Part shown: positions 1-8,203 of the stretch, one piece after another
How positions within the stretch are numbered: position 1 is the stretch's first letter
Layout: each line of letters starts with the position of its first letter
Assembly (NCBI RefSeq): GCF_005435165.1
Contig: NZ_SGUC01000002.1
Coordinates: 124,001 to 188,000, forward strand
Length of the DNA: 64,000 nt
Source: Halorubrum sp. GN11_10-6_MGM
GTDB taxonomy: Archaea > Halobacteriota > Halobacteria > Halobacteriales > Haloferacaceae
Direction: 5' to 3'
Position numbers and translations under genes: made by a program
Notes under the pieces: model-generated
Told to the model about the DNA's origin: nothing
What the model saw: the letters and a program-made list of their open reading frames with translations, nothing else
Databases searched by the model: none

Positions 1-182
1 CGGGCTACTACGACCACGGCGGCGGCGTCGGCGTCGAGGAGGTCGCGGCCGAGCTGGGGCTCGGCTCGACGACCGTGTGGGAGCACCTCTCGCGCGCCGA
101 GTCGGCGGTGATGAACGCGCTGTTCGACCGGTTCGCCGAGGGAGAGCCGGTCGGCCCCGCGCGCGAGACAGACCGGTCGTGA
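1..182 (+). CDS. C-terminal end of a Bat-type HTH regulator (partial)
   Basis: The reading frame enters from outside the window and ends at a TGA at 180-182, giving 59 residues. They contain a helix-turn-helix with the pattern VEEVAAELGLGSTTVWEHL followed by a helix with SAVMNALF. This matches the C-terminal HTH_10 (bacterio-opsin activator) domain, which ends many haloarchaeal GAF/PAS regulators. The N-terminal sensory part lies upstream and cannot be seen, so the signal it answers to is unknown. The family call rests on the HTH pattern alone. Confidence 0.75.
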   Translation, partial: GYYDHGGGVGVEEVAAELGLGSTTVWEHLSRAESAVMNALFDRFAEGEPVGPARETDRS

Positions 183-249
183 ACCCGACGGAGCCGACCT
201 AACCCGACGCAGACCAACGCTTTTGTAGCTTGGGGACGGAGCGCCGCGC

Positions 250-441
250 ATGGACGAGGGAACGGTGTCCGTGCCGGACGAGCAGTACGAGCGGCTGGCG
301 GCCCTCGCCGCCGCCCGCGGCGTGAGCCCCGAGACGCAACTGGCCCGGCTCATCGACGACGCGTACGCCGGCCTCGACGCCGACGGCGACGTCCCCGAGT
401 CGCTCCCGCTCGGCGTCTGCGACGGCTCCGACGAGGAGTGA
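250..441 (+). CDS. small acidic protein, possible ribbon-helix-helix fold
   Basis: This 63-residue protein begins VSVPDEQYERLAALAAARGVSPETQLARLIDDA, a strand followed by two helices. That order resembles ribbon-helix-helix DNA-binding or antitoxin-like proteins. A short acidic tail with a single Cys follows. A weak TATA-like stretch (cttttgtag, about 219-227) sits about 27 bp before the ATG, which suits a leaderless transcript. No toxin-like partner lies next to it. Function is unknown and the fold is an inference. Confidence 0.6.
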   Translation: MDEGTVSVPDEQYERLAALAAARGVSPETQLARLIDDAYAGLDADGDVPESLPLGVCDGSDEE

Positions 442-618
442 GGCGGCGTCGGCTCGGGGCGCGCCGGCGAGTCGCCGGTGAGCCGCCGGGCGCGACGCCG
501 TCGGAGTCGATCGGTCTCGCAGTTTCTTCGAATTCTGGTACGAACCGCTTGCCGAACACGGAGGGCAGTCGACCCGTCGACTGCGGCACCGCGGATCTCG
601 GTGAAACGTCGGGAATCG

Positions 619-885
619 CTACTCCCAGTAGGAGTCGACCGATTCCCCAGCGAGCCGTGCGCGGACGAACAGGTACGCGAAGTGAACCGGGACGTAGCCG
701 AGACAGAGCAACCAGCCCTGTGGATTCGAAACCAAGTCCCACGTGCGTTCAACGCCTCTCGTGGTTTCCACGGAGAGCGTTTCCAAACCAGTGAGCGATT
801 CGAGCGTCGGTCCGACTACCGCCACGAACACGGAGATGTAGAGAATCCCCACGACGAGGATTTCGAGCGATCGGTTGGAGTTCAT
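619..885 (-). CDS. small two-helix membrane protein, hypothetical
   Basis: This 88-residue protein has an N-terminal hydrophobic helix (about residues 8-27, LEILVVGILYISVFVAVVG) and a second one near residues 57-75 (GWLLCLGYVPVHFAYLFV). Basic residues sit between and after the helices. It lies in a stretch (about 480-1040) whose GC is visibly lower than its flanks, suggesting acquisition or weak selection. I recognise no family. It is called because its hydrophobic pattern is coherent, while overlapping frames give arginine-rich nonsense. Confidence 0.5.
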   Translation of the reverse strand: MNSNRSLEILVVGILYISVFVAVVGPTLESLTGLETLSVETTRGVERTWDLVSNPQGWLLCLGYVPVHFAYLFVRARLAGESVDSYWE

Positions 886-1046
886 CGTTCGGCAAGCGGG
901 GACCGGTACACGTACGCCGCAACTGATGCCACACAGTGGCGGGTTGACGGATTCACGGTGTCCGTCGACGAGAGACGCGTCTGTAATAGCTACGCTTTCG
1001 CCCGTCCTACGGACAGTCAGTCCGCGACCGCCCTACCGCGCCGCGA

Positions 1047-2423
1047 TCACTCCTCGTAGGGCCACCGCCCGCCCGTCTTCAGCTCCTCGACGTACCCCTC
1101 GTCGATGGCGTCGCGGATCGACTCCCGCGACCGGTGTTCCGGCTCTGTCTCTCCGGTCGCGAACCGGTACACCGCGGCCGCGACGAGCGTCGCCACCTCG
1201 CGGAGGTCACGCGAGTCGAGCTTGTCGAGGGTGTCGGCGTGGGTGTGGCCCCAGCCGCGCCCGGACTGGTCGCTCGTCGTCGAAGCCATCACCGCCGGGA
1301 TCCCCTCCTGAACGAACGCCCACTGGTCGCCGTGCGGCGAGATCGTCTCGCTCGTCGTGATCGGGGCGTCGAACGTGTCCGCCACGTCCTCGAAGACCGC
1401 GCGCATCCCGTCGAAGCCGTTCGTCCCGACGCGGAGGGTCCGCGAGCTACACGCGCCGTCGAGGTTGACCACGCAGGCGATCTCCTCCCGCGGCGTCGTC
1501 TCCGCGGCGTGGTACGCCCCCCACAGCCCGATCTCCTCGGAGCCGAACGTGACGAGCCGGACCCGCGTGTCGAGGTCGCCCTCGACCGTCGCGAGCAGGC
1601 GGCCGACCTCGGCGACGAGCGCCGACCCGGCGCCGTTGTCGTTGGCGCCGTCGCTCACGTCGTGCGCGTCGACGTGCGCGGTGAGGTACACCGCCTCGTC
1701 GGTGTCGGGACCGACCTCCGCGACCGCGTTCACCGAGGTCGTCGGCTCGTTCCGGCAGTCGACGTCGAGCGAGACGGTCGGGCCGTCGCCCTCCGCGAGG
1801 CCGTCAGCGTCGGCGGCCTCGGCCAGCCGCGCGAGGCGGTCGCCGACCTCCTTCGAGACCCCGACCGCGGGGATCGGGCCCGGTCGGTTGTGGTAGCCGA
1901 TCTCGCCGGTCGGCGGGAGCGCCCCCTCGATGTGGTTCCGGAAGACGAAGCCGACCGCGCCGCGCTCCGACGCCGCGACGTACTTCTCCATCCGGTGGAT
2001 CCAGCGGTCGCGGCTCTCCGGCGTGCGCGAGGATGCCATCGCGACCGCCCCCTCCAGCGTGTCGCCCGCGGCCGCGAACTCCTCGTCCGTGCCGTCGCCG
2101 ACGTCGACGAGCGGCGCCGTCACCTCGCCGCTCGGCGTCCCGGGCAGCGCGATCACCTCGTGAGAGTCCTCGTGGTGCCGCTCCACGGCGCCCGACACCG
2201 ACAGCGACGACTCGCCGCGCCACCAGCCGGGGATCTCGAACTCGTCGAGGCCGGCGTTCCGCAGGCCGGCCGCCTCGAACGCCTCAACGACGCGCTCGGC
2301 GCCGCGGCGCTCGCCGGTCGACCCCGCCATGCGGTTCCCGATGTCGGTCAGGTCTGTGAGGAGGTCCCACCCGAAGTCGCTCGTCCGCGCGTCGCCGGCG
2401 ACGCGGTCCGGTAGCTCGGTCAT
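1047..2423 (-). CDS. M28 family zinc aminopeptidase
   Basis: This 458-residue predicted metallopeptidase of the M28 family removes N-terminal residues from peptides using two zinc ions. Expected ligands are visible: HVDAHD near residue 250, the bridging Asp in DNGAGS near 260, the catalytic Glu pair in SEEIG near 293, Asp in NLDGA, and the late His in GHTHADT near 398. A protease-associated-like segment lies before the catalytic part (residues about 100-170). No signal peptide is visible, so it probably acts in the cytoplasm. The gene stands alone on its strand. Confidence 0.9.
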   Translation of the reverse strand: MTELPDRVAGDARTSDFGWDLLTDLTDIGNRMAGSTGERRGAERVVEAFEAAGLRNAGLDEFEIPGWWRGESSLSVSGAVERHHEDSHEVIALPGTPSGEVTAPLVDVGDGTDEEFAAAGDTLEGAVAMASSRTPESRDRWIHRMEKYVAASERGAVGFVFRNHIEGALPPTGEIGYHNRPGPIPAVGVSKEVGDRLARLAEAADADGLAEGDGPTVSLDVDCRNEPTTSVNAVAEVGPDTDEAVYLTAHVDAHDVSDGANDNGAGSALVAEVGRLLATVEGDLDTRVRLVTFGSEEIGLWGAYHAAETTPREEIACVVNLDGACSSRTLRVGTNGFDGMRAVFEDVADTFDAPITTSETISPHGDQWAFVQEGIPAVMASTTSDQSGRGWGHTHADTLDKLDSRDLREVATLVAAAVYRFATGETEPEHRSRESIRDAIDEGYVEELKTGGRWPYEE

Positions 2424-2505
2424 ACGGTCCGGTCGGGCCGGGAGCGAAAAGGGGTTGCGGGAGTCGCGGGTCGCCGCGTCGCGCTTCGAGGGGACGACCG
2501 TCTGG

Positions 2506-3213
2506 TCACTTCCACTCGTCCGCGGTCTCGGCGGCCTGCATCTCGCCTTTGGCCCGCCGCGGGGCCCGCCGGAGCGTCAGCGCCAGCGCGACGAGGGAGA
2601 ACGCGGCGACTCCCGCGAGCACGAGCGCGCCGGGGACCGCGCCGACCGCCGCGGTCGCGACGACGCCGTTCCCGGAGGGCGTGAACACGGTGAGCCTGAC
2701 GACCCACGCGGCGACGAGGACGGCGAAGAGCGGGGCGTACACCCGGCGAAGACGCCGGGACACCGCCTCGACGGTCGGCATCTTGATTGTGGGCTCGCGG
2801 AGGTCCTCGCTCAGGAGTCCGCGCCAGTTCGACTGCTCGACGCCCTCCGGGTCGAGCGCGTTCGCGAACACGTTCTCCTCTAAGAGCCGCACCCGCGACC
2901 GCCAGACGTCGAAGGTGCGGTACCGGCGCGTCTCGATCCCGAGGAAGACGCTGAGCATGACGAGTCCGATGAGCAACACGTAGTGCGGCCGCGACTCGCT
3001 GGAGAAGGTCCACGTGAGCAGCGACGCGGTCACCACCACCGCCCAGTTGGTCGTCCGGTCGATGCGGGTCCGCCACGAGCTCGTCCGGCCGAGTTCGCCG
3101 CGGTAGGTGTGGGCCATCAGCGAGAGGAAGTCGGAGCGGTCGGTCGCGGCCTCGGCGGCGACCTCGCGCTCCTCGCGCGACCCGGGGTCGAACTCCTCCG
3201 ACGGATCTGTCAT
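2506..3213 (-). CDS. DUF2270 family membrane protein
   Basis: This 235-residue protein matches the DUF2270 pattern. A soluble N-terminus carries the typical stretch FLSLMAHTYRGELGR and is followed by a helix pair around residues 58-90. A conserved soluble loop comes next (RTFDVWRSRVRLLEENVF, then NWRGLLSEDL). Two more hydrophobic helices lie near 150-170 and 185-210. No enzyme motif is visible and the role of the family is unknown. Its start is 26 bp from the end of a short TATA-poor gap; nothing suggests an operon with the peptidase downstream. Confidence 0.8.
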   Translation of the reverse strand: MTDPSEEFDPGSREEREVAAEAATDRSDFLSLMAHTYRGELGRTSSWRTRIDRTTNWAVVVTASLLTWTFSSESRPHYVLLIGLVMLSVFLGIETRRYRTFDVWRSRVRLLEENVFANALDPEGVEQSNWRGLLSEDLREPTIKMPTVEAVSRRLRRVYAPLFAVLVAAWVVRLTVFTPSGNGVVATAAVGAVPGALVLAGVAAFSLVALALTLRRAPRRAKGEMQAAETADEWK

Positions 3214-3267
3214 ACGACCCCGTACCGTGGCGAGGCTGGTAAAACCACGAGGGGGTTCCGCGGGCGC

Positions 3268-3603
3268 TCAGGCCGGGTCCGCCGCGGTCACCTCGACGTC
3301 GACGTCGTCGGGGTCGACGCCGATCCGGGCGAACTGGGTCCGGACGTGTTCGCGGGCCGCCTCGACCGCCTGCTCACGGGTGTCGAACCCGCGGGGCATC
3401 GGCTCCTCGAAGGCGACGCGGATCTCCTCGCCGTCGACGACGAGCGGCGACCCCCCGCTCTCGACCTCGTAGAACGAGTCGCACACCCACACGTACGGCG
3501 CGTCCTCGTCCGGCGCGCCCTTGTACGCGGGGGGCTCCTCGCCGCGCTCGAACACCGTTCCGGTGAGGTCCGTCCCGCCGCCGCTGCCGCGAACGAGTAT
3601 CAT
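3268..3603 (-). CDS. conserved haloarchaeal hypothetical protein
   Basis: I take the start at the ATG at 3603 (MILVRG), giving 111 residues; the frame is open further upstream but that part is arginine-rich and looks non-coding. The protein is acidic, with predicted strands carrying YVWVCDSFYEVESGG and a C-terminal helix (TREQAVEAAREHVRTQF) before a final strand. The arrangement resembles a small alpha/beta domain. I do not recognise the family, and neighbours give no functional hint. Confidence 0.65.
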   Translation of the reverse strand: MILVRGSGGGTDLTGTVFERGEEPPAYKGAPDEDAPYVWVCDSFYEVESGGSPLVVDGEEIRVAFEEPMPRGFDTREQAVEAAREHVRTQFARIGVDPDDVDVEVTAADPA

Positions 3604-3716
3604 GCCACGGGTACGGTGTCGAGCGGGATAAGGGCGCCGCGACCGTCGAGTCGGGGTCGGGAATCGCCCGCGCCGCGAGGGCAAACGCTTTCGGCCCGGC
3701 GACCGGTGAGTAGGCC

Positions 3717-5594
3717 ATGACGCTGGAGGATTTCACCGAATATACCGGTGACGGTGACGCCGCGGATGAGGGCGATGACGCCGCCGCCCCGGACGAGGTC
3801 GACCCCGCCGAGCACGCGGGCGAGTCCGCGGCCGACGGCGGGAGCGCGGCCGAGGTCCCGGCCGAGACGGCCGAACGCGACGCCGAGGACGACGCGTTCG
3901 CCGACTACGAGGCGACGCCGGCGGGCACGGATTCGGGTCTCGGCGTCGTGTCGGTCTCGCAGGGGCTCCGCGTCGCCGAGGAGGAAGACGAGACGTCGCT
4001 GAAGGCGTTCGTCACCACCGGGAACCGCGAGTCGGTGCGGCTCGGGAAGTACCTCCTGATCCCGTACCCCGACGGCGAGCGGCTGTTCTGCCGGATCACG
4101 GGGTTGGAGTACGCACAGGAGTTCCAGTCGGACGACGCGACCGAGATCCACGCCCGCCGGCAGATGCGTCGCGACGAGTTCGCCGAGCGCGACTACAAGT
4201 TCGTCGCCGACCTCGAACCGATGTCCGTCGTCTACGGCGAGGGCGACGAGATGAAACGCCGGATGACGGACCGGGTGCCGAAGCCCGGCGCCGTCGTCGA
4301 GGAGGCGGCCGACGACGCCGAGATCAAGACGGGGCTGAAGATCCCCGACGACGGCGTCTTCCTCGGGCACCTCTCCGTCGGCGGCGAGAAGGTCCGGACC
4401 GCGGCGGAGCCCCCCACGGTTGACTACCGGGTGAAGGACGACTACGCCGACGGCGACCCCCTCGCCTTCCGCCACACGCTCGTCGCCGGCGGCACCGGCT
4501 CCGGGAAGACCCACGCCTCGAAGAACGTCCTCCGGCAGTACCTCGATTCCGACCGGACGTACCCGATGGGCGACGGCCGCGAGTCGCGGATGGCGGTCGT
4601 CCAGTTCGACCCGCAGGACGAGTACGCGCAGATGCACGACGACAACGACGACCTCGACGACGCGTTCGCCCGGCGGTTGGAGCGCGAGGGGATCGCCCAC
4701 GGCGGCCACGACGACACCGTCGCCCTGGTCCCCCGGGTCGCGAACGCGACGTACCCCGGGGAGGGCCACCGCGCCGAGCGCGTCGAGTTCACGATCCCCT
4801 TCTCGCTGGCGCGGGAGATGCCGTGGCTCGTGGCGGGGTCCGGCCTCAACGACAACCAGTACCCCGCGCTGCTGACGCTCATCAACCGGTTCTTCGACGA
4901 TTACGGCGACTCGGGCACCTACAGCCAGTTCCTCTCGTTCCTCGACGACCCGGCGCTGAAAGAGGAGCTCCACGAGAGCGGTCGGATCCACGAGGCGACC
5001 TTCGACGCCGTCAAGCGACGCGTCCGGGGCGTCCCGAGCGGCGTGTTCGACCAGGACGCGAAGCCGATCACGGAGCTCGACCACACCCTCGTCCGCCCGG
5101 GCGGACTCTCCGTGATCCCGACCTACCACCTGCCGACCTCCCGGCAGAAGGAGATCGTCGTCCTCGCGGTCGCGGGGCTGCTCGTCGACGACAAGCTCTC
5201 GAACGACCCGGAGAGCGACCGGATCAAGGAGACGCCGCTTCTGGTCGGGATGGACGAGGCGCACAACTTCCTCGCCGACGCCGACAACGTTCAGGCGCAG
5301 AAGGTGGTCCAGAAGTTCACGGAGGCCGCCAAGCAGGGCCGCAAGGAACGGCTGGGCCTGTTCCTCATCACGCAGGACCCCCAAGACGTGGCCGAGTCGG
5401 TGTTCAAACAGGTGAATACGAAGATCGTGTTGAACCTCGGCGACGAGGACGCGATCTCCAGCGTCAACATCCCCGCGAACCTCGCCGGGAAGGTCCCGTA
5501 CATGGAGAAGGGTCAGATGGTCGTCTACTCGCCGGACAACTCCGAGCCCGTCGAACTGATCGGGCTCTCGGAGTGCGTGACGCGCCATGACTGA
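3717..5594 (+). CDS. HerA/DUF87-type P-loop ATPase
   Basis: This 625-residue protein starts with an acidic low-complexity segment (residues 1-80), then a beta-rich HerA-barrel-like domain. A FtsK/HerA ATPase core follows, with Walker A GGTGSGKTH near residue 258 and a Walker B-like LLVGMDEAHNF near 511. The late motif LGLFLITQDPQDVAESVFKQ is typical of HerA translocases. Hexameric HerA proteins pump DNA and often work with the NurA nuclease, but no nurA gene lies here. The partner and DNA substrate are unknown. A second HerA-like gene lies at 44031-46043. Confidence 0.85.
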   Translation: MTLEDFTEYTGDGDAADEGDDAAAPDEVDPAEHAGESAADGGSAAEVPAETAERDAEDDAFADYEATPAGTDSGLGVVSVSQGLRVAEEEDETSLKAFVTTGNRESVRLGKYLLIPYPDGERLFCRITGLEYAQEFQSDDATEIHARRQMRRDEFAERDYKFVADLEPMSVVYGEGDEMKRRMTDRVPKPGAVVEEAADDAEIKTGLKIPDDGVFLGHLSVGGEKVRTAAEPPTVDYRVKDDYADGDPLAFRHTLVAGGTGSGKTHASKNVLRQYLDSDRTYPMGDGRESRMAVVQFDPQDEYAQMHDDNDDLDDAFARRLEREGIAHGGHDDTVALVPRVANATYPGEGHRAERVEFTIPFSLAREMPWLVAGSGLNDNQYPALLTLINRFFDDYGDSGTYSQFLSFLDDPALKEELHESGRIHEATFDAVKRRVRGVPSGVFDQDAKPITELDHTLVRPGGLSVIPTYHLPTSRQKEIVVLAVAGLLVDDKLSNDPESDRIKETPLLVGMDEAHNFLADADNVQAQKVVQKFTEAAKQGRKERLGLFLITQDPQDVAESVFKQVNTKIVLNLGDEDAISSVNIPANLAGKVPYMEKGQMVVYSPDNSEPVELIGLSECVTRHD

Positions 5595-5687
5595 CCGGCG
5601 GCGAGCAAATTCACGGCGCGTCCGGCGGATTACCACCCGGCCGGAGCCGTCGTCGGCATTTTTACCCCGGCGGGCGAACCGCGGCGT

Positions 5688-6149
5688 ATGAGCAAGCGAA
5701 TCCTCGTCGCGGTCGACGGCTCGGCGGAGGCCGCCGAAGCGCTCTCGTTCGCCGCAAACGAGTGGCCCGACGCCGACCTGACGGCCCTGTACGTGGTCAA
5801 CCCGGCGGACTCGACCACCGGCGCGGAGGGGGGATTCCCCGGCGCCGCGGACCAGTGGTACGAGGGCGCGACCGCGCGCGGCGAGCGAATCTTACGCGAG
5901 GCGGCGAAGTCACTCGACCGCGAGATCGACACGCGCATGGAGGTCGGCCGCCCGACGAGGACGATCATCGACGTCGCCGCGGGGGAGGCGGAGCCGACCA
6001 CGGACCGCGACCAGCCCGCCGACCCCGCCCCGTTCGACCACGTCGTCGTCGGCAGCCGCGGGCGGACCGGGCTCTCGCGCGTGCTCCTCGGCAGCGTCGC
6101 GGAGGGCGTCGTCCGCCGCGCCGAGATGCCCGTCACGGTCGTCCGTTGA
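5688..6149 (+). CDS. universal stress protein, UspA family
   Basis: This 153-residue protein begins ILVAVDGSAEAAEAL, the standard first strand and helix of Usp proteins. It ends with the ATP-binding motif VVGSRGRTGLSRVLLGSVAE, fitting G-x2-G-x9-G-S/T. It is therefore predicted to bind ATP. A TATA-like element (atttttac, 5657-5664) lies about 27 bp before the ATG, so the transcript is probably leaderless. The family is linked to stress survival, but the specific role cannot be read from sequence. Confidence 0.92.
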   Translation: MSKRILVAVDGSAEAAEALSFAANEWPDADLTALYVVNPADSTTGAEGGFPGAADQWYEGATARGERILREAAKSLDREIDTRMEVGRPTRTIIDVAAGEAEPTTDRDQPADPAPFDHVVVGSRGRTGLSRVLLGSVAEGVVRRAEMPVTVVR

Positions 6150-6177
6150 GCCCTCCTCCGGCGGCGACGCGACCCGG

Positions 6178-6465
6178 CTACTCCTCGGCGCGCTCGGCCG
6201 CGACCACCTCGCCGACCATCGACCAGCCCTCCTCGTCGGGACCGGACCGGCCGAGCAGGATCGTCTCGTAATCCTCGGAGCTGATCAGTCGGAACTCGGC
6301 GTCCGGGTCGGCGTCGGTCCGAACGCCCTCGCCGCGGAACTCCCGCTGGAAGAACTCCGTCGACGAGAACTCGAAGACGCCGGTCTCGCCGCCGTCGAGT
6401 TCGAGCCGCACCGGCCGCGGTTGGACGTTGTGGATCCGCTTCGCGATCGGATGTAGATCCGGCAT
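6178..6465 (-). CDS. conserved haloarchaeal hypothetical protein
   Basis: This 95-residue acidic, predicted mostly-beta protein contains IHNVQPRPVRLELDG near its start and SSEDYETILLGRSG near residues 62-75. No signal peptide or membrane segment is present. On its strand a TATA element (cttttatcc, about 6487-6495) lies some 25 bp upstream of the ATG, supporting this start and a leaderless transcript. It converges with uspA. Function is unknown. Confidence 0.7.
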   Translation of the reverse strand: MPDLHPIAKRIHNVQPRPVRLELDGGETGVFEFSSTEFFQREFRGEGVRTDADPDAEFRLISSEDYETILLGRSGPDEEGWSMVGEVVAAERAEE

Positions 6466-6609
6466 ACCGTCGTGTCGGACCGAGTCGGATAAAAGCCGTC
6501 GGCTCCGCCCGTCGCGGGCCGCGACCGAACCGCGGTCACCGACGGTTGTCGCGGATCGCCGTCGTACTACTTTAATAGCGCACGCCGCGTGGAGAGCGTG
6601 AGAATCACC

Positions 6610-7341
6610 ATGATAGAAGCATCGCTCACCTACCTCCGCGACGGCGACGACGCCGTCACGACCGCCGTCATCGGCGGGCTCCTGCTGTTAGCGAGCCCGC
6701 TCGTCATCCCCTCGATCCTCGTCTTCGGCTACCTGACGCGGGTCCTGCGGCGGACCGCCGACGGCGACGACGACCCGCCGACCTTCTCCGCGTGGGGCGA
6801 CCTGTTCGTCGACGGGCTGAAGGCGTTCGCCGTCGCGTTCGTCTACTCGCTGCTGCCGCTCGCGGTCGCCGCTGCCGCCGCGGTAGTGAGCCTCAGCGCG
6901 TTCGTCGTGGTGCCCGGGACCGGCGACGGCGGCGCGGGGACCTTCCTCGGCACGTTCGTCGTCGGCGCGTTCGTCCTCGTCGCCGGGCTGGTCGCCCTCC
7001 TCGTCTCGCTCGTCGGCCTCTACGTGACGCCCGCGGCGCTGGCCGCGGTGGCGGACTCGGGGCGGGTCGGCGACGGCTTCGCGCTCGGCGCGCTCTGGGG
7101 CGTCGTCACGAAGCGGGCGTACGCGACGGGGTGGCTCACCGCGGCGGTGGTCGTCCTCGCCGGCGCGCTCGCCATCGGCGTCCTCTCGGTGGTCCCGGTA
7201 CTCGGGACGATAGCGGGCGTGTTCGTCCAGTTCTACGCGCTCGTCGCCGCGGCGGCGATCGTCGGCTGGACGTGGGCCGACGTGCGGCCGGTCGGTGCGG
7301 AGCCGCCCGAGCCGGAGCCCGCTGAGCGGCCCGCGGTGTAA
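6610..7341 (+). CDS. DUF4013 family multi-span membrane protein
   Basis: I take the ATG at 6610 (MIEASLTYL). A GTG at 6589 is in frame, but the TATA element at about 6569-6577 (actttaata) places transcription near 6600, after that GTG. The 243-residue protein has about five hydrophobic segments and the early pattern GGLLLLASPLVIPSILVFGY typical of DUF4013. A Pro/Glu-rich cytoplasmic tail closes it. The family has no known activity. Confidence 0.8.
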   Translation: MIEASLTYLRDGDDAVTTAVIGGLLLLASPLVIPSILVFGYLTRVLRRTADGDDDPPTFSAWGDLFVDGLKAFAVAFVYSLLPLAVAAAAAVVSLSAFVVVPGTGDGGAGTFLGTFVVGAFVLVAGLVALLVSLVGLYVTPAALAAVADSGRVGDGFALGALWGVVTKRAYATGWLTAAVVVLAGALAIGVLSVVPVLGTIAGVFVQFYALVAAAAIVGWTWADVRPVGAEPPEPEPAERPAV

Positions 7342-7394
7342 CCGGTCGGAATCGAAAGCGACGCTGAAAAAGCGGAGAACCGCGGAACGGAGCG

Positions 7395-7871
7395 TTACTC
7401 GTCGAGGACGTCGTCGTACTCGCCGGCGTCGACGCGGTCGTCGAACGTCCGGGCGTCCTCGCCCTCGATGGTGACGCCGAGGGAGGCGCAGGTGCCGCCG
7501 ACCTCCTTGGCGGCGGCCTTCGTGTCGTACGCGAGCAGGTCGCTCGACTTCTGCTCGGCGACCGTCTTCACCTGTTCGATGGACATGTCGGCGACGAAGT
7601 TCTCTTGGGGCTCGCCGGAGCCGGTCTCGAAGCCGGCCTCGTCCTTGATGAGCTCCGCGGTGGGCGGCACACCGACCTCGATGGTGAAGGAGCCGTCGTC
7701 GTCGTACTCGACGGTGACGGGTACCTCCATGCCGTCGAAGGCGGCGGTCTCATCGTTGATCTCCGCGACGACGTCCTGAACGTCCACCGGCGTCGGTCCG
7801 AGCTCGGGACCGAGCGGCGGGCCGGGGTTGGCCTGCCCGCCGGGGACGAGCGCTTCGATAGTTCCAGCCAT
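7395..7871 (-). CDS. rpl11: large-subunit ribosomal protein L11
   Basis: This 158-residue protein has the L11 hallmark GGQANPGPPLGPELGP at residues 12-27, which contacts 23S rRNA in the GTPase-associated centre. The C-terminal RNA-binding domain contains the helix VGGTCASLGVTIEG. Archaeal extension and acidity are as expected. A TATA element (gttaaaag, about 7894-7902 on this strand) puts transcription almost at the ATG, so translation is probably leaderless. L1, L10 and L12, often close in archaea, are not in the window. Confidence 0.97.
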   Translation of the reverse strand: MAGTIEALVPGGQANPGPPLGPELGPTPVDVQDVVAEINDETAAFDGMEVPVTVEYDDDGSFTIEVGVPPTAELIKDEAGFETGSGEPQENFVADMSIEQVKTVAEQKSSDLLAYDTKAAAKEVGGTCASLGVTIEGEDARTFDDRVDAGEYDDVLDE

Positions 7872-7982
7872 GTCCGTACAAACCCGTTGCCGACTTTTAA
7901 CGGTTGTTCTTTCGGGTAGGGGGAGTCAGCGATTCGCACACCTCCGAACTGGGTCGCGTCGCGGTCGTCGAGCGGAGTGACG

Positions 7983-8189
7983 ATTTATAAGGACGGGTTG
8001 TCGGATAGCGCCACGGGCAACCGGCTGCGAAGCCGCCGGTGACTGCCCCTTCGAGTCCCGCCCCGCACGGCACCTCACACCTCCCCAACCTCGTCGGCCT
8101 CCCTCCGGTCGGCCGACTCCCTCGCGCGGTGCTGTTCGCGGTCGCCGGGGGCGACCGCTCACAGGCACGCACCGCCGTCTATTTATAAG
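7983..8189 (-). repeat. structured dispersed repeat, copy 1 (candidate ncRNA)
   Basis: Read on the minus strand, the copy starts with a TATA-like cttataaat (8181-8189), then a nested hairpin with outer arms GCGGTGC/GCACCGC and inner arms CGGTCGCC/GGCGACCG. A second helix has arms GTCGGCC/GGCCGAC. The conserved core at 8073-8092 has two substitutions relative to the other copies. A third hairpin pairs ACCGGC with GCCGGT. The usual tail is degenerate, but the copy still ends in atttataa (7983-7990). It fills the gap between rpl11 and the MFS gene. Confidence 0.8.
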
Positions 8190-8203
8190 GGCCATCGTCG
8201 CGT

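Noticed and set aside
3600..5636. Long minus-strand open frame of 678 codons opposite the HerA-like gene
   Set aside because: It mirrors a clear ATPase on the other strand and its translation is rich in Val, Arg, Leu and Asp with no motif; a GC-rich shadow.
8041..8070. ttcgagtcccgcc motif in the repeats, resembling a tRNA T-loop
   Set aside because: No acceptor stem, anticodon arm or D-loop of a tRNA can be drawn around it in any copy.
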